Assembly (NCBI GenBank): GCA_016650125.1
Contig: JAENWT010000013.1
Coordinates: forward strand, 17,267-81,266
DNA: 64,000 bases
From: Thermoleophilia bacterium
Lineage (GTDB): Bacteria; Actinomycetota; Thermoleophilia; Solirubrobacterales; 70-9
Direction: 5' to 3'
Below, one piece after another: positions 34,442 through 42,190 of this stretch. The notes under the pieces were generated by a model that ran no database searches, had not been told where the DNA came from, and saw only the letters and a program-made list of their open reading frames with translations. The position numbers were made by a program, and so were the translations under genes. The first letter of the stretch is position 1. Every line of letters starts with the position of its first letter.

Positions 34442-35737
34442 CTAGCCGGTGGCCAGATCGGCGAAACGATGCATCTCGCCCATCGGCAGGCGGGTCTTGA
34501 CCAGGACGCCGTCGGGGCCGTCCTCGCGGTCGACTTTGCCGGCGACTTCATGCAGGTCGTGGAGCCGGGCGCCTTCGCTGTACGGCACCAGGAGCTCGAC
34601 CGGCATCATCGTCGACTCGAACACCTTTTCGGTCGCCGCCTTCAGGTCATCGAGGCCTTCGCCGGTGACCGCTGACACCGCGACGGCATCGGGGTGGCTG
34701 ATCCGTACCTCGTCCCGTTCTTCCGGCGTCAGCAGGTCGATCTTGTTGAGGACCAGCAAGCGCGGCTTGCTGTCCACGCCGATCTCCCCGAGCACGCTGT
34801 CGGCCGCTTGCATCTCCATCTGGAGCCGTTCCTCGGGCGAGGAGGCGTCAACGACATGCAGGATCAGGTCGGAGAGAACGGTCTCCTCGAGCGTTGCCTT
34901 GAAGGCTTCGACCAGTTGATGCGGCAGCTTGTCGATGAATCCGACCGTGTCGGTGACCAGGTACCGCCGGCTTTCGTACTCGTAGGCCCGGGTGGTCGGG
35001 TCCAGCGTGTGGAACAGCCGGTCGCCGATGCTCACGTCGGCTCCGGTCATCGCGTTCAGCAGGGTCGACTTGCCGGCGTTGGTGTAACCGGCCAGGGCGA
35101 CCTGGGGCAGAGCTGAATCCTGCCGTCGGCTGCGCATCACGCCGCGGTTCTGCTCGACGCCCCGCAGGCGCCGCCTGAGCATCGCGATCCGGTCACGGGC
35201 CAGTCGGCGGTCGGTCTCGATCTGGGACTCGCCGGGGCCACGGGTGCCGATTCCGGCGCCGAGGCGCTCGAGGTGGGTCCAGAGTCCCCGCATGCGGGCC
35301 AGGTTGTACTCGAGCTGGGCCAGTTCGACCTGAAGCTTTCCTTCGGCTGAGTGGGCGTGGTCGGCGAAGATGTCGAGGATGACCGCCGTGCGGTCGATCA
35401 CCGGGACGCCGAGGGCCGCTTCGAGGTTCCTCTCCTGGCGCGGCGCGAGCTCGTCGTCGCAGGCGACGAGATTGGCGCCCGTGCGTTCGATCTCCTCCTT
35501 GGCCTCGGTCAGTTTGCCCTGTCCGAAGTACCGGTCCGGATCCGGCTCGCTCCGCCGCTGGATCATCTCCCCGGCCGTGACCACCCCGGCCGTGCGCAGC
35601 AACTCGCCCAGCTCGTCAAGTGTGCCGTCGCCCGTCGTGTCGACGGCGATCATCAAGGCACGCTGGCGCGCGCGCCGGGCGAGCGCGTCGTCGATCTTCG
35701 ATCCGGCTTTCTGCGCCTTTGGCAGTTCGGCGTCCAC
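34442..35737 (-). CDS. hflX: HflX GTPase
   Basis: 431 residues. The HflX N-terminal domain carries DDELAPRQERNLEAALGVPVIDR (shown as a block mark) and the GTRGPGESQIETDRR linker; the G domain has G1 AGYTNAGKSTLLNA, G3 DTVGFIDKLPH and G4 LNKID. HflX binds ribosomes and rescues or recycles stalled 50S under stress. It lies just upstream of dut on the same strand (41-nt gap). Its promoter gap holds a large inverted repeat (35749-35800). Confidence 0.94.
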   Translation of the reverse strand: MDAELPKAQKAGSKIDDALARRARQRALMIAVDTTGDGTLDELGELLRTAGVVTAGEMIQRRSEPDPDRYFGQGKLTEAKEEIERTGANLVACDDELAPRQERNLEAALGVPVIDRTAVILDIFADHAHSAEGKLQVELAQLEYNLARMRGLWTHLERLGAGIGTRGPGESQIETDRRLARDRIAMLRRRLRGVEQNRGVMRSRRQDSALPQVALAGYTNAGKSTLLNAMTGADVSIGDRLFHTLDPTTRAYEYESRRYLVTDTVGFIDKLPHQLVEAFKATLEETVLSDLILHVVDASSPEERLQMEMQAADSVLGEIGVDSKPRLLVLNKIDLLTPEERDEVRISHPDAVAVSAVTGEGLDDLKAATEKVFESTMMPVELLVPYSEGARLHDLHEVAGKVDREDGPDGVLVKTRLPMGEMHRFADLATG

Positions 35738-35748
35738 ACCTTCATCCT

Positions 35749-35800
35749 AGAGGCCTGGTGAGGGTTATCCGCACGCACGTCTAACCCACACCAGGCCTCT
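35749..35800. repeat. Long hairpin in the hflX/epimerase divergent gap
   Basis: AGAGGCCTGGTG (35749-35760) and CACCAGGCCTCT (35789-35800) are a perfect 12-bp inverted repeat. Inside, GGGTTA and TAACCC continue the stem after one A-A mismatch, leaving a 14-nt loop. It fills more than half of the 88-bp gap and overlaps where the hflX promoter or leader must be. There is no U-run. Operator, leader structure or cruciform are all possible. Confidence 0.8.
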
Positions 35801-35825
35801 GGCATTCGGAGTAGCCTGCCTTCCC

Positions 35826-36815
35826 ATGAAGATCTTCATGACCGGCGCGACCGGATTCATCGGAACATCCACGGCCAGGCACCTGGCCGAACAGGGGCAC
35901 CACCTGACCTGTCTGGTCCGGGACCGCTCCCGGGCCACCGACCTCAGCGAGCTCGGCTGCGAGCTGGTCGACGGTGACCTCTCCGACCAGGACCGGCTGG
36001 CCGTTCAGATGCAGGGGAGCGACGCCGTGGTCCACAACGCGGCGCTCTACGAGGTCGGCATCCCGGCCTCACGCCACCAGGCGCTCAAGGAGGCGAACAT
36101 CGACGGCACCTCGAACGTGCTCAACGCCTGCCTCATGTCCAACATTCCGCGCGTCCTTTACGTCTCCACCTGTGCCGTGTTCGGCAACACCAACCACGAG
36201 ATCGTCGACGAATCCTTCGAGCGCCCCAATCTGGACTTCACGTCGTACTACGAAGAGACCAAGTACGAAGCGCACCAGATCGCCAAGGACCTGATCAAGA
36301 ACCAGAACCTGCCCTGCGTGATCGCCCAGCCCGCCGGGGTCTACGGTCCCGGCGACCACTCGGCCCTCGCCGGCACGATCAACCAGTTCCTCGACGGCAA
36401 GCTGCCGATGATGCCGTTCCCGGACTTCGGCACTGGCCTGGCCTACGTCGACGACGTCGCTTCTGGCCTGACGCTGATCCTCGACAAAGGCAAGATCGGC
36501 GAAAGCTACATCCTGACTTCGGACAACGTCACCATGCGCGAGATCCTCGAGACCTCGGCCAGGGTCGCCGGCAAGAAGGCCCCGTCCCGGACGATGCCGA
36601 CCGGACTGCTCAAGCTGCTGCGGCCGATCGGCCCGCTGGTCGGCAAGATCATGGGCCAGCCGCCGAACCTCGCGGAGCTGATCAAGTCGACCGACGGCGT
36701 CACCTTCTGGGCGAATCCCGAGAAAGCGAAGAAGGAGCTCGGCTTCCGTCCGCGCGACCTCGAGACAGGTTTGCGCGACACCTTCACGGCTGAAGGAAAG
36801 CTCGACGCCGCTTGA
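35826..36815 (+). CDS. NAD-dependent epimerase/dehydratase (extended SDR)
   Basis: 329 residues. The nucleotide-binding TGATGFIGTSTARHLA (GxxGxxG, about 7-22), VVHNAALYE, Ser in YVSTCAVFG and the catalytic YYEETKYEAH (YxxxK) are present, then PAGVYGPGDHSAL. The pattern fits sugar epimerases or hydroxysteroid/dihydroflavonol-like reductases; the substrate is unknown. Divergent from hflX; ATG 35826. Confidence 0.87.
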   Translation: MKIFMTGATGFIGTSTARHLAEQGHHLTCLVRDRSRATDLSELGCELVDGDLSDQDRLAVQMQGSDAVVHNAALYEVGIPASRHQALKEANIDGTSNVLNACLMSNIPRVLYVSTCAVFGNTNHEIVDESFERPNLDFTSYYEETKYEAHQIAKDLIKNQNLPCVIAQPAGVYGPGDHSALAGTINQFLDGKLPMMPFPDFGTGLAYVDDVASGLTLILDKGKIGESYILTSDNVTMREILETSARVAGKKAPSRTMPTGLLKLLRPIGPLVGKIMGQPPNLAELIKSTDGVTFWANPEKAKKELGFRPRDLETGLRDTFTAEGKLDAA

Positions 36816-36877
36816 TCGGGGACCGGTACTTCGGATAGCTTCTAGCTGTCCCGTCCAACCTGAATCAAGGAGTCTCC

Positions 36878-37729
36878 GTGAAGCCAACGAGTGGTCCGCT
36901 CTTCCGTGGTGCCCTGTTCGTCATCCTTGCCCTGCTCATCCCGGCCGGTCTCACGGCCTGCGGAGGCAGCGACGATTCCGACGATCCCCAGACCCTCTCG
37001 TTCACGGCCTCCTCGGAGGATGCAGGCGTAAAGGTAAGTGGACCCTCGACCGCCGAGTCGGGTCCCACCGAGATCTCGCTTCAGAACGATGCCAAGGATG
37101 AAGGCGACCTTCAATTGGTCAAGGTCGCCGACGACCAGACGATCGAAGAGACCATCAAGGGCATCGACAACTGGTTCAAGGGTCAGCCGCTGCCGGACTG
37201 GATCAGCTTTCCGGGAGGGGTCGGAACCACCCCTGCCGGCGAAAGCCAGACTGTGACTCAGGTGCTGGAACCGGGCACGTACTACGGCTTCGGCACGGAA
37301 GGCGATCCGACCGCCGAACTCGCAGCGACCTTCAAGGTGACCGGTGACTCCTCGGATGATTCTGTCGAAGCCGATGAGTCCGTTTCCGCCTTCGACTACG
37401 GATTCAAGACCGAAGGACTGAAGACCGGCGAGAACGAGGTCCTGTTCGAGAACACGGGCCAGCAGCCGCACCACATGATCTACGCCCCGATCGTCGGTGA
37501 CGCCACGCTGGACGACGTCAAGACGGCACTGAAGGAGGAAGAGGGCCCGCCGCCGGTGGACGAGAAGCAGACCAAATCAACGGCCGTGCTCGAGGGAGGC
37601 GACAGCCAGGTGGTCAAGCTCGACTTCGCAAAGCCGGGCCGCTACGCGCTCATCTGCTTCATCAGCGACCGCGACGGAGGCCCACCCCATGCTTTGAAGG
37701 GAATGGTCGCCGAGGTGGACGTGAAGTAA
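36878..37729 (+). CDS. Secreted lipoprotein with cupredoxin-like C-terminal domain
   Basis: 283 residues from GTG 36878, with AAGGAG 7-8 nt ahead. The signal peptide ends in a lipobox LTACGG (Cys near 28), so it is anchored to the outer face of the membrane. The C-terminal half (about 165-280) reads like a plastocyanin/cupredoxin fold: His in GQQPHHMIY, Cys in GRYALICFISD and His in GGPPHALKGM, the spacing of a type 1 copper site. The first half may be a decayed second copy of the fold without ligands. Copper or electron-transfer function is inference. Confidence 0.75.
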   Translation: MKPTSGPLFRGALFVILALLIPAGLTACGGSDDSDDPQTLSFTASSEDAGVKVSGPSTAESGPTEISLQNDAKDEGDLQLVKVADDQTIEETIKGIDNWFKGQPLPDWISFPGGVGTTPAGESQTVTQVLEPGTYYGFGTEGDPTAELAATFKVTGDSSDDSVEADESVSAFDYGFKTEGLKTGENEVLFENTGQQPHHMIYAPIVGDATLDDVKTALKEEEGPPPVDEKQTKSTAVLEGGDSQVVKLDFAKPGRYALICFISDRDGGPPHALKGMVAEVDVK

Positions 37730-37811
37730 GCGGCAGAGCACCGAAAGCCCGAAGTAGCCGCGGCTCCAACCGTGTGATGTCGCTGTGGGTCCCCACTGCA
37801 GCAAACGCCGT

Positions 37812-37831
37812 GATTTCCCAGTTAGGAAATC
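37812..37831. repeat. Short inverted repeat upstream of the IS30 element
   Basis: GATTTCC-CAGTTA-GGAAATC is a perfect 7-bp inverted repeat, 82 nt after the lipoprotein stop and 7 nt before the left end of the insertion element. It may be the lipoprotein terminator stem (no U-run) or part of the target site. The rest of the 108-bp stretch from 37730 shows nothing. Confidence 0.5.
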
Positions 37832-37837
37832 CGGCCT

Positions 37838-37864
37838 TGACCTCAACCCCTCATCGCAACACTC
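37838..37864 (+). repeat. IS30 left inverted repeat
   Basis: The 23-nt core CTCAACCCCTCATCGCAACACTC pairs with the right end at 19 of 23 positions; TGAC outside it extends the match. Given here in two parts to show the key bases: CTCAACCCCTC then ATCGCAACACTC. Confidence 0.75.
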
Positions 37865-37897
37865 TGGATAGAGAGAGTTCGAAAAGGAGGAGTTGAG

Positions 37898-39049
37898 ATG
37901 GTCAGGCAAAGACGAAGGCGCTACACCCAAGCCGAGAGGAAGGATCTCTGGGAAAGATGGAAACGAGGTGAGTCGGCGGCAGCGATCGCCCGCGCCCTCG
38001 ACCGAAAGCACGGCTCGGTCCACATCGAGCTCAAAAAGAACGGTGGCATCCCGCCGAGGGAGCGCCACCGGAGCCGGCTGGCGCTGACCCTCGATGAGCG
38101 CGAGGAGATCTCGCGGGGGATCGCCAGTGGTGAATCGATCCGGGGTCTCGCCCGACAGCTCGGGCGGGCCCCCTCGACCGTTTCCCGGGAGATCAGCCGG
38201 AACCTTGGCCGGGTCAGCTACCGGGCAGGCGCCGCCGATCAGAGGGCTTCGGCGAGAGCCCGGAGACCGCAAGACTGCAAGCTTCGGCTGAACTCGAAAC
38301 TCCGGAGGCTGGTTGCCGGAAAGCTCGAAAAAGACTGGTCGTCGGAGCAGATCGCGGGCTTTCTCAAAGATTCCTTTCCGAACGATCAAACTATGCAGGT
38401 GTCTCACGAGACGATCTACCTGACGCTCTTCATCCAGACCCGGGGTGCACTCAAGCGGGAGCTGATCTCACATCTGAGAAGAGCCCGGGCGATGAGACGG
38501 CCGAAGGGAACCAAGAAAACCAACACCGGCCAGGGGCAGATCGTCGGAGCGGTTTCGATATCCGAGCGCCCGGCAGAAGCAGAAGACCGGGCGGTGCCCG
38601 GCCACTGGGAAGGAGACCTCCTGGCCGGCAAGGCCAACACCCACATCGCCACCCTGGTTGAGCGACACTCGAGGTTCGTGATGCTGGTGAAGCTCGACGG
38701 CAAGGACACCGAGACGGTGATCGAGGCCTTGGCCAGCCAAATGGTTGAGCTCCCCGGCGAGCTCAAGGAGTCGCTCACCTGGGACCGCGGAAGTGAGATG
38801 GCCGGCCATGCCTCGTTCACGGTGGCCACCGACCTGAAGGTCTACATCTGCGACCCGCAGAGCCCCTGGCAGCGCGGCTCGAATGAGAATACCAACGGCC
38901 TTCTTCGCCAATATTTCCCGAAAGGAACAGACCTATCGAAGTTCACCCAAACCGAACTCGACCGGGTAGCACTCAAGTTGAACACCCGCCCGAGGAAGAC
39001 CCTCGGCTTCAAGACGCCGGCCTATACGCTGGAGCGAGCGTTGCGTTGA
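37898..39049 (+). CDS. IS30-family transposase
   Basis: 383 residues, intact. An N-terminal HTH (RYTQAERKDLWERWKRGES) and a second HTH typical of IS30 (RGLARQLGRAPSTVSREISRN, about 80-100) precede the integrase core with D in GHWEGDLLAG, D in LTWDRGSEMAGH and E in RGSNENTNGLLRQYFPKG. The end, LNTRPRKTLGFKTPA, is the IS30 hallmark. ATG 37898 follows AAAAGGAGG. No frameshift or stop is seen, so the element could still be active. Confidence 0.95.
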   Translation: MVRQRRRRYTQAERKDLWERWKRGESAAAIARALDRKHGSVHIELKKNGGIPPRERHRSRLALTLDEREEISRGIASGESIRGLARQLGRAPSTVSREISRNLGRVSYRAGAADQRASARARRPQDCKLRLNSKLRRLVAGKLEKDWSSEQIAGFLKDSFPNDQTMQVSHETIYLTLFIQTRGALKRELISHLRRARAMRRPKGTKKTNTGQGQIVGAVSISERPAEAEDRAVPGHWEGDLLAGKANTHIATLVERHSRFVMLVKLDGKDTETVIEALASQMVELPGELKESLTWDRGSEMAGHASFTVATDLKVYICDPQSPWQRGSNENTNGLLRQYFPKGTDLSKFTQTELDRVALKLNTRPRKTLGFKTPAYTLERALR

Positions 39050-39062
39050 CGGGCTGAGATCA
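39036..39062 (-). repeat. IS30 right inverted repeat
   Basis: GAGCGTTGCGTTGACGGGCTGAG followed by ATCA, the inverted partner of the left end, in parts GAGCGTTGCGTT and GACGGGCTGAGATCA. It overlaps the last five codons and stop of the transposase gene. Confidence 0.75.
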
Positions 39063-39172
39063 CCACGCCTTATGCAAAGCGTTGATAGCTCCGAGAGGGC
39101 AAAAACCAGGAGCTTGTTCTCCTGGTTAGGTTTTGCCCGCCCCTCGCGGTAGTCCGCCACCCGCGGTAGCCC
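39063..39172 (-). repeat. Structured repeat element, copy A
   Basis: Minus-strand copy of a three-member family (others at 51540 and 63765). The core hairpin (39097-39138) pairs GGGCAAAA with TTTTGCCC, leaves a 4-nt 5' bulge CCTA, then pairs ACCAGGAG with CTCCTGGT around loop AACAAG. Upstream on its own strand are two CTACCGCG blocks separated by GGTGGCGGA. It lies in the same direction as dapL, starting 1-2 nt after its stop codon, so it would be the dapL 3' UTR. Confidence 0.8.
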
Positions 39173-39173
39173 G

Positions 39174-40343
39174 CTAAGCCAGATGCTCCTTCATCCGCTC
39201 AAGGGCTTCAGTAAGCCGATCATCCGGCGTAGTAAGCGAGATTCGGAAATAGCCCTCGCCGCTTCGGCCGTACATCGAGCCTGGTGAGATGACCACGGCC
39301 GCCTCTTCGAGCACCATCTCGCAGAAGCTGGTCGAGGTGTGGCCTTCCGGCACCGGCGCCCAGACGTAGATCGTGCCTTTGGGACTGGCGACATCGACGC
39401 CGATCGCGCGAAGCGTGTCGACCACCAGGTCACGGCGTCGGGCGTAGATCGCGTTCATCTCCTCAAGCGAGTCCTGGGGACCTTCAAGCGCGGCCACGGC
39501 GGCCAGCTGGACCGATTCGAAGAGGCCGGAGTCGACGTTGGTCTTGAGGCGCCAGTAGGTCTGGATCGCTTCGGCGTTGCCGAGGATCGCCCCGACCCGC
39601 CAGCCGGTCATGTTGTAGCCCTTCGAGAGCGAGAAGACCTCGACGCCGACCTCTTTGGCTCCCGGCGTGGCCAGGAAGCTGGGCGCTACGTAACCGTCAT
39701 AGGTCGTTTCCGAATACGCGTTGTCATGTACGACAAGGATCTCGTTCTTCCGCGCGAATTCGACGACCTGCTCGAAGAATCCGTCGGGCACGATCGCCCC
39801 GCTCGGGTTGTTCGGGTAGTTCAGGAACAGGAGGCGGGCGCGCTTGGCGGTCAGCTGGTCGATCGCGCCGAGATCCGGGGCGAAGCCGAGCTCTTCCTTC
39901 AGCGGCAGCAGCACCGCTTCGGCTCCGGCCAGGATCGGCCCGCCGGTGTACACCGGGTAGCCCGGGTCGGAGGCCAGGGCAACGTCGCCGGGGTCGAGGA
40001 AAGCAAAGCAGAGGTTGTAGATGCACTCCTTGGCACCGATCGCCGGGATCACTTCCGAATCGGGATCGATCGTCACGCCAAACCGGTCACGGTAGAAGTC
40101 GGAAAAAGCCTGACGGAATTCCTCGCGTCCCCGGTTGCTCGGGTACTTCTGGTTCGAGTTCTCGGCCACGGCCGCCTGCATCGCCTTGACCACGTGCGGG
40201 TAGGTCGGCATGTCGGGATCGCCGATGCCGAGGCTGATCACGTCGATGCCGGCGGCCCGCTTGTCGGAGATCTGGCGTTCCAGTTCCGCGAACTTGTAAG
40301 GGGGCATCGCTTCGAGGCGCTTGGAGGGATCGGTGAGGGCCAA
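39174..40343 (-). CDS. dapL: LL-diaminopimelate aminotransferase (class I/II PLP enzyme)
   Basis: 389 residues. Features are LGIGDPDMPT near 39, NPSGAIVP, the PLP Lys in FSLSKGYNMTGWRVGAILGN (about 234) and the substrate-carboxylate Arg in GEGYFRISLTTP. The gene is directly downstream of dapF (16 nt), which supports DapL, the one-step route from tetrahydrodipicolinate to LL-DAP, rather than another aminotransferase. The window also carries dapA and dapB. Together these cover four of the DAP-pathway steps without dapD, dapC or dapE. Confidence 0.83.
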   Translation of the reverse strand: MALTDPSKRLEAMPPYKFAELERQISDKRAAGIDVISLGIGDPDMPTYPHVVKAMQAAVAENSNQKYPSNRGREEFRQAFSDFYRDRFGVTIDPDSEVIPAIGAKECIYNLCFAFLDPGDVALASDPGYPVYTGGPILAGAEAVLLPLKEELGFAPDLGAIDQLTAKRARLLFLNYPNNPSGAIVPDGFFEQVVEFARKNEILVVHDNAYSETTYDGYVAPSFLATPGAKEVGVEVFSLSKGYNMTGWRVGAILGNAEAIQTYWRLKTNVDSGLFESVQLAAVAALEGPQDSLEEMNAIYARRRDLVVDTLRAIGVDVASPKGTIYVWAPVPEGHTSTSFCEMVLEEAAVVISPGSMYGRSGEGYFRISLTTPDDRLTEALERMKEHLA

Positions 40344-40359
40344 GGGTTCCTTTCGATTG

Positions 40360-41205
40360 TCAGGCGGTCAGGTCGGCCATTGCTTCGACCAGCTCCGGCG
40401 CGAGCTCGCCCGCGAGGATCGGTTCGGCCCAGCCCGTGAGCGTCACTTCGAGGTCAGGGGTTATCTCCACGAGCAGCTCTCCGCCGTCGAGCTCGACCGT
40501 GATCGGGCTCGGCGCACCGCCCAGGTATGCGGCCACCGCCGCGCCACTGGCGCCGGTGCCGGAGGAAAGGGTCTCGCCCACGCCGCGCTCGAAGATCCGG
40601 GCCCGGACCCGTGAGCCCAATACGCGGAAGAAGGAGACGTTGGTGCGGTTCGGGAAGAGTCCGCTGTTTTCGATGTCCGGCCCGACCTTCGGCAGGTCGA
40701 GGCCTTCAATGTCGCCGCCGACTTCGATCGCGCACTGCGGGTTGCCGACCGATACGTGCCGGAAGTCCCAGTCGCGCCCGGCCGATGACACGGTGCCGAG
40801 TCCGTCGGCGCCACCGCTCGGAAAGTCACTTGAAGTGGTCGAAGCACGACCCATGCGCACCGAGCAGGTGCGCTCGGACGTGATCTGCGGGGTGACCGGC
40901 CCCGACTCGGTCAGGATCGTGAACTCGTCGTCCTTGGTCCAGCCGTGGCGCCGCATGTAGAGCACGGCTTCCCGGGCCCCGTTACCGGACAGCTCGGCCT
41001 CGGATCCGTCGGGGTTGAAGATGCGCAGTTTGGCCACGTACGCCGGGTTATCACTACGGGAGATCAGCAGCACGCCGTCCGAGCCGACGCCGAAATGCGG
41101 ATCGCAGATGCGCTGGATCCGTTGCTGGTTGAGGTCCCAGGGAAGGGCCTCTTCTTCGAGGATCACATAGTCGTTCCCAAGGGCTTGCCATTTCTCGAAC
41201 TTCAT
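40360..41205 (-). CDS. dapF: Diaminopimelate epimerase
   Basis: 281 residues from ATG 41205 (the open frame goes on to 41244 but the start MKFEKWQALGNDYV is the family start). The first catalytic Cys of DapF normally sits in an N-G-x-R-C motif; here it reads SGNGAREAVLYM, with Ala-Arg-Glu in place of G-x-R-C, so the first Cys is not evident at that spot. The second motif appears as RGVGETLSSGTGASGAA, with Ser where the second Cys of ECxxCGTG is expected. Fold and operon argue for DapF, but both usual cysteines look replaced. Confidence 0.8.
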   Translation of the reverse strand: MKFEKWQALGNDYVILEEEALPWDLNQQRIQRICDPHFGVGSDGVLLISRSDNPAYVAKLRIFNPDGSEAELSGNGAREAVLYMRRHGWTKDDEFTILTESGPVTPQITSERTCSVRMGRASTTSSDFPSGGADGLGTVSSAGRDWDFRHVSVGNPQCAIEVGGDIEGLDLPKVGPDIENSGLFPNRTNVSFFRVLGSRVRARIFERGVGETLSSGTGASGAAVAAYLGGAPSPITVELDGGELLVEITPDLEVTLTGWAEPILAGELAPELVEAMADLTA

Positions 41206-41218
41206 GCGGCCCCGCAAG

Positions 41219-42190
41219 CTATCCGTAAGAGCGGCCCGCTGCATTTCGACCGGAATCCAAGTCGATCCGGTCGAGAATGGCCTGCGCGACTGCCTCGTCG
41301 GATCGGCCTTCCCGTTCGACGACCTCCACCCCGGCCATCCGGCGCATCCAGGTCATCTGCCGCCGGCCATAGCGCCGGTGAAGCAGCTTGACCCGGTCAA
41401 GGTCGCCTTCGAGGAACTCGGAAAACCCGATCGCCGCCCGGGCGGTACGCGACGCGTTCCCGGCGATCGCCCGTTTAACCTCGCCGGCCGCATCGCAAGC
41501 CGCCATCGCCTCAACCCTCCGGTCGATCCGCTCGACCAGGGCATCGTCGTCGTCGACCAGGCCGAACAACAGGGTCGGTTGGCGCAGGTCGGCCGTCCAG
41601 AGCTCGCCCCCGCCCTTGTGGTCCGGCGCCGGCGCCTGGCCGTCGCGGATCAGCTCGATCGTCCGGGCGATCCGCTTGCGATCGTTCGGATGGATCGAAT
41701 CCCGGAATTCCGGTGGCAGGGTCGCGTGCATTGCCTCCGGGCCGCGCTCTTCGAGTTCGCTTTCGACCTCTTTCCGCAGCGCATCAGGCACGGATGGGCG
41801 AAAATCGAGGTCGGTCAGCGCGGCGCGCAGGTACAGGCCGGTCCCACCGACCACAATCGGTTGCCGGCCTTCGGCGAGACACCGGTCGATCTCCTGGTGG
41901 GCCCGTTCCCCGTAGCGGCCGGCGCTGAATTCCTCGTCAACCGGCACGAAACCGGTCAGCCGGTGCTCGAGGCGCGCATTCTCTTCCGCACTCGCCACCC
42001 CGCTCAGGACCTCCAGGCCGGAATAGACCTGGATCGCGTCGCAATTGACGGCGACCGGCCGGGAGCCACGGGCGCGCAGCAGTTCGGCCAGTTCGATGAC
42101 TACACCGGTCTTGCCGATCCCGGTCGGGCCGAAAATCGCGATCACGGGCCGGGGCGATGAACCGGCGACGTCTGCCTCAGGGGCACTCAC
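41219..42190 (-). CDS. miaA: tRNA dimethylallyltransferase
   Basis: 323 residues. The P-loop IFGPTGIGKTGVV (about 18-30), the substrate Asp in NCDAIQVYSGLEV, and GGTGLYLRAAL are typical. MiaA adds a dimethylallyl group to A37 of tRNAs reading UNN codons; the next step is MiaB, whose gene overlaps it by 4 nt (42187-42190). Gap to dapF is 13 nt. Confidence 0.94.
   Translation of the reverse strand: MSAPEADVAGSSPRPVIAIFGPTGIGKTGVVIELAELLRARGSRPVAVNCDAIQVYSGLEVLSGVASAEENARLEHRLTGFVPVDEEFSAGRYGERAHQEIDRCLAEGRQPIVVGGTGLYLRAALTDLDFRPSVPDALRKEVESELEERGPEAMHATLPPEFRDSIHPNDRKRIARTIELIRDGQAPAPDHKGGGELWTADLRQPTLLFGLVDDDDALVERIDRRVEAMAACDAAGEVKRAIAGNASRTARAAIGFSEFLEGDLDRVKLLHRRYGRRQMTWMRRMAGVEVVEREGRSDEAVAQAILDRIDLDSGRNAAGRSYG

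Larger units (their letters stand above)
37838..39062 (+). mobile_element. IS30-family insertion sequence
   Basis: About 1,225 bp bounded by imperfect inverted repeats (37838-37864 and 39036-39062) around one transposase gene. The size and single DDE gene fit IS30. The repeats begin TGA(C/T)CTCA(A/G)CCC and keep about 22 of 27 positions. The right repeat overlaps the last transposase codons. No clean target duplication is visible (CCT left, CCA right), so the insertion may be old or the ends off by a few bases. Confidence 0.8.

Noticed and set aside
37838..39062. Target-site duplication of the IS30 element
   Set aside because: Flanks CCT and CCA do not match; no duplication can be claimed.
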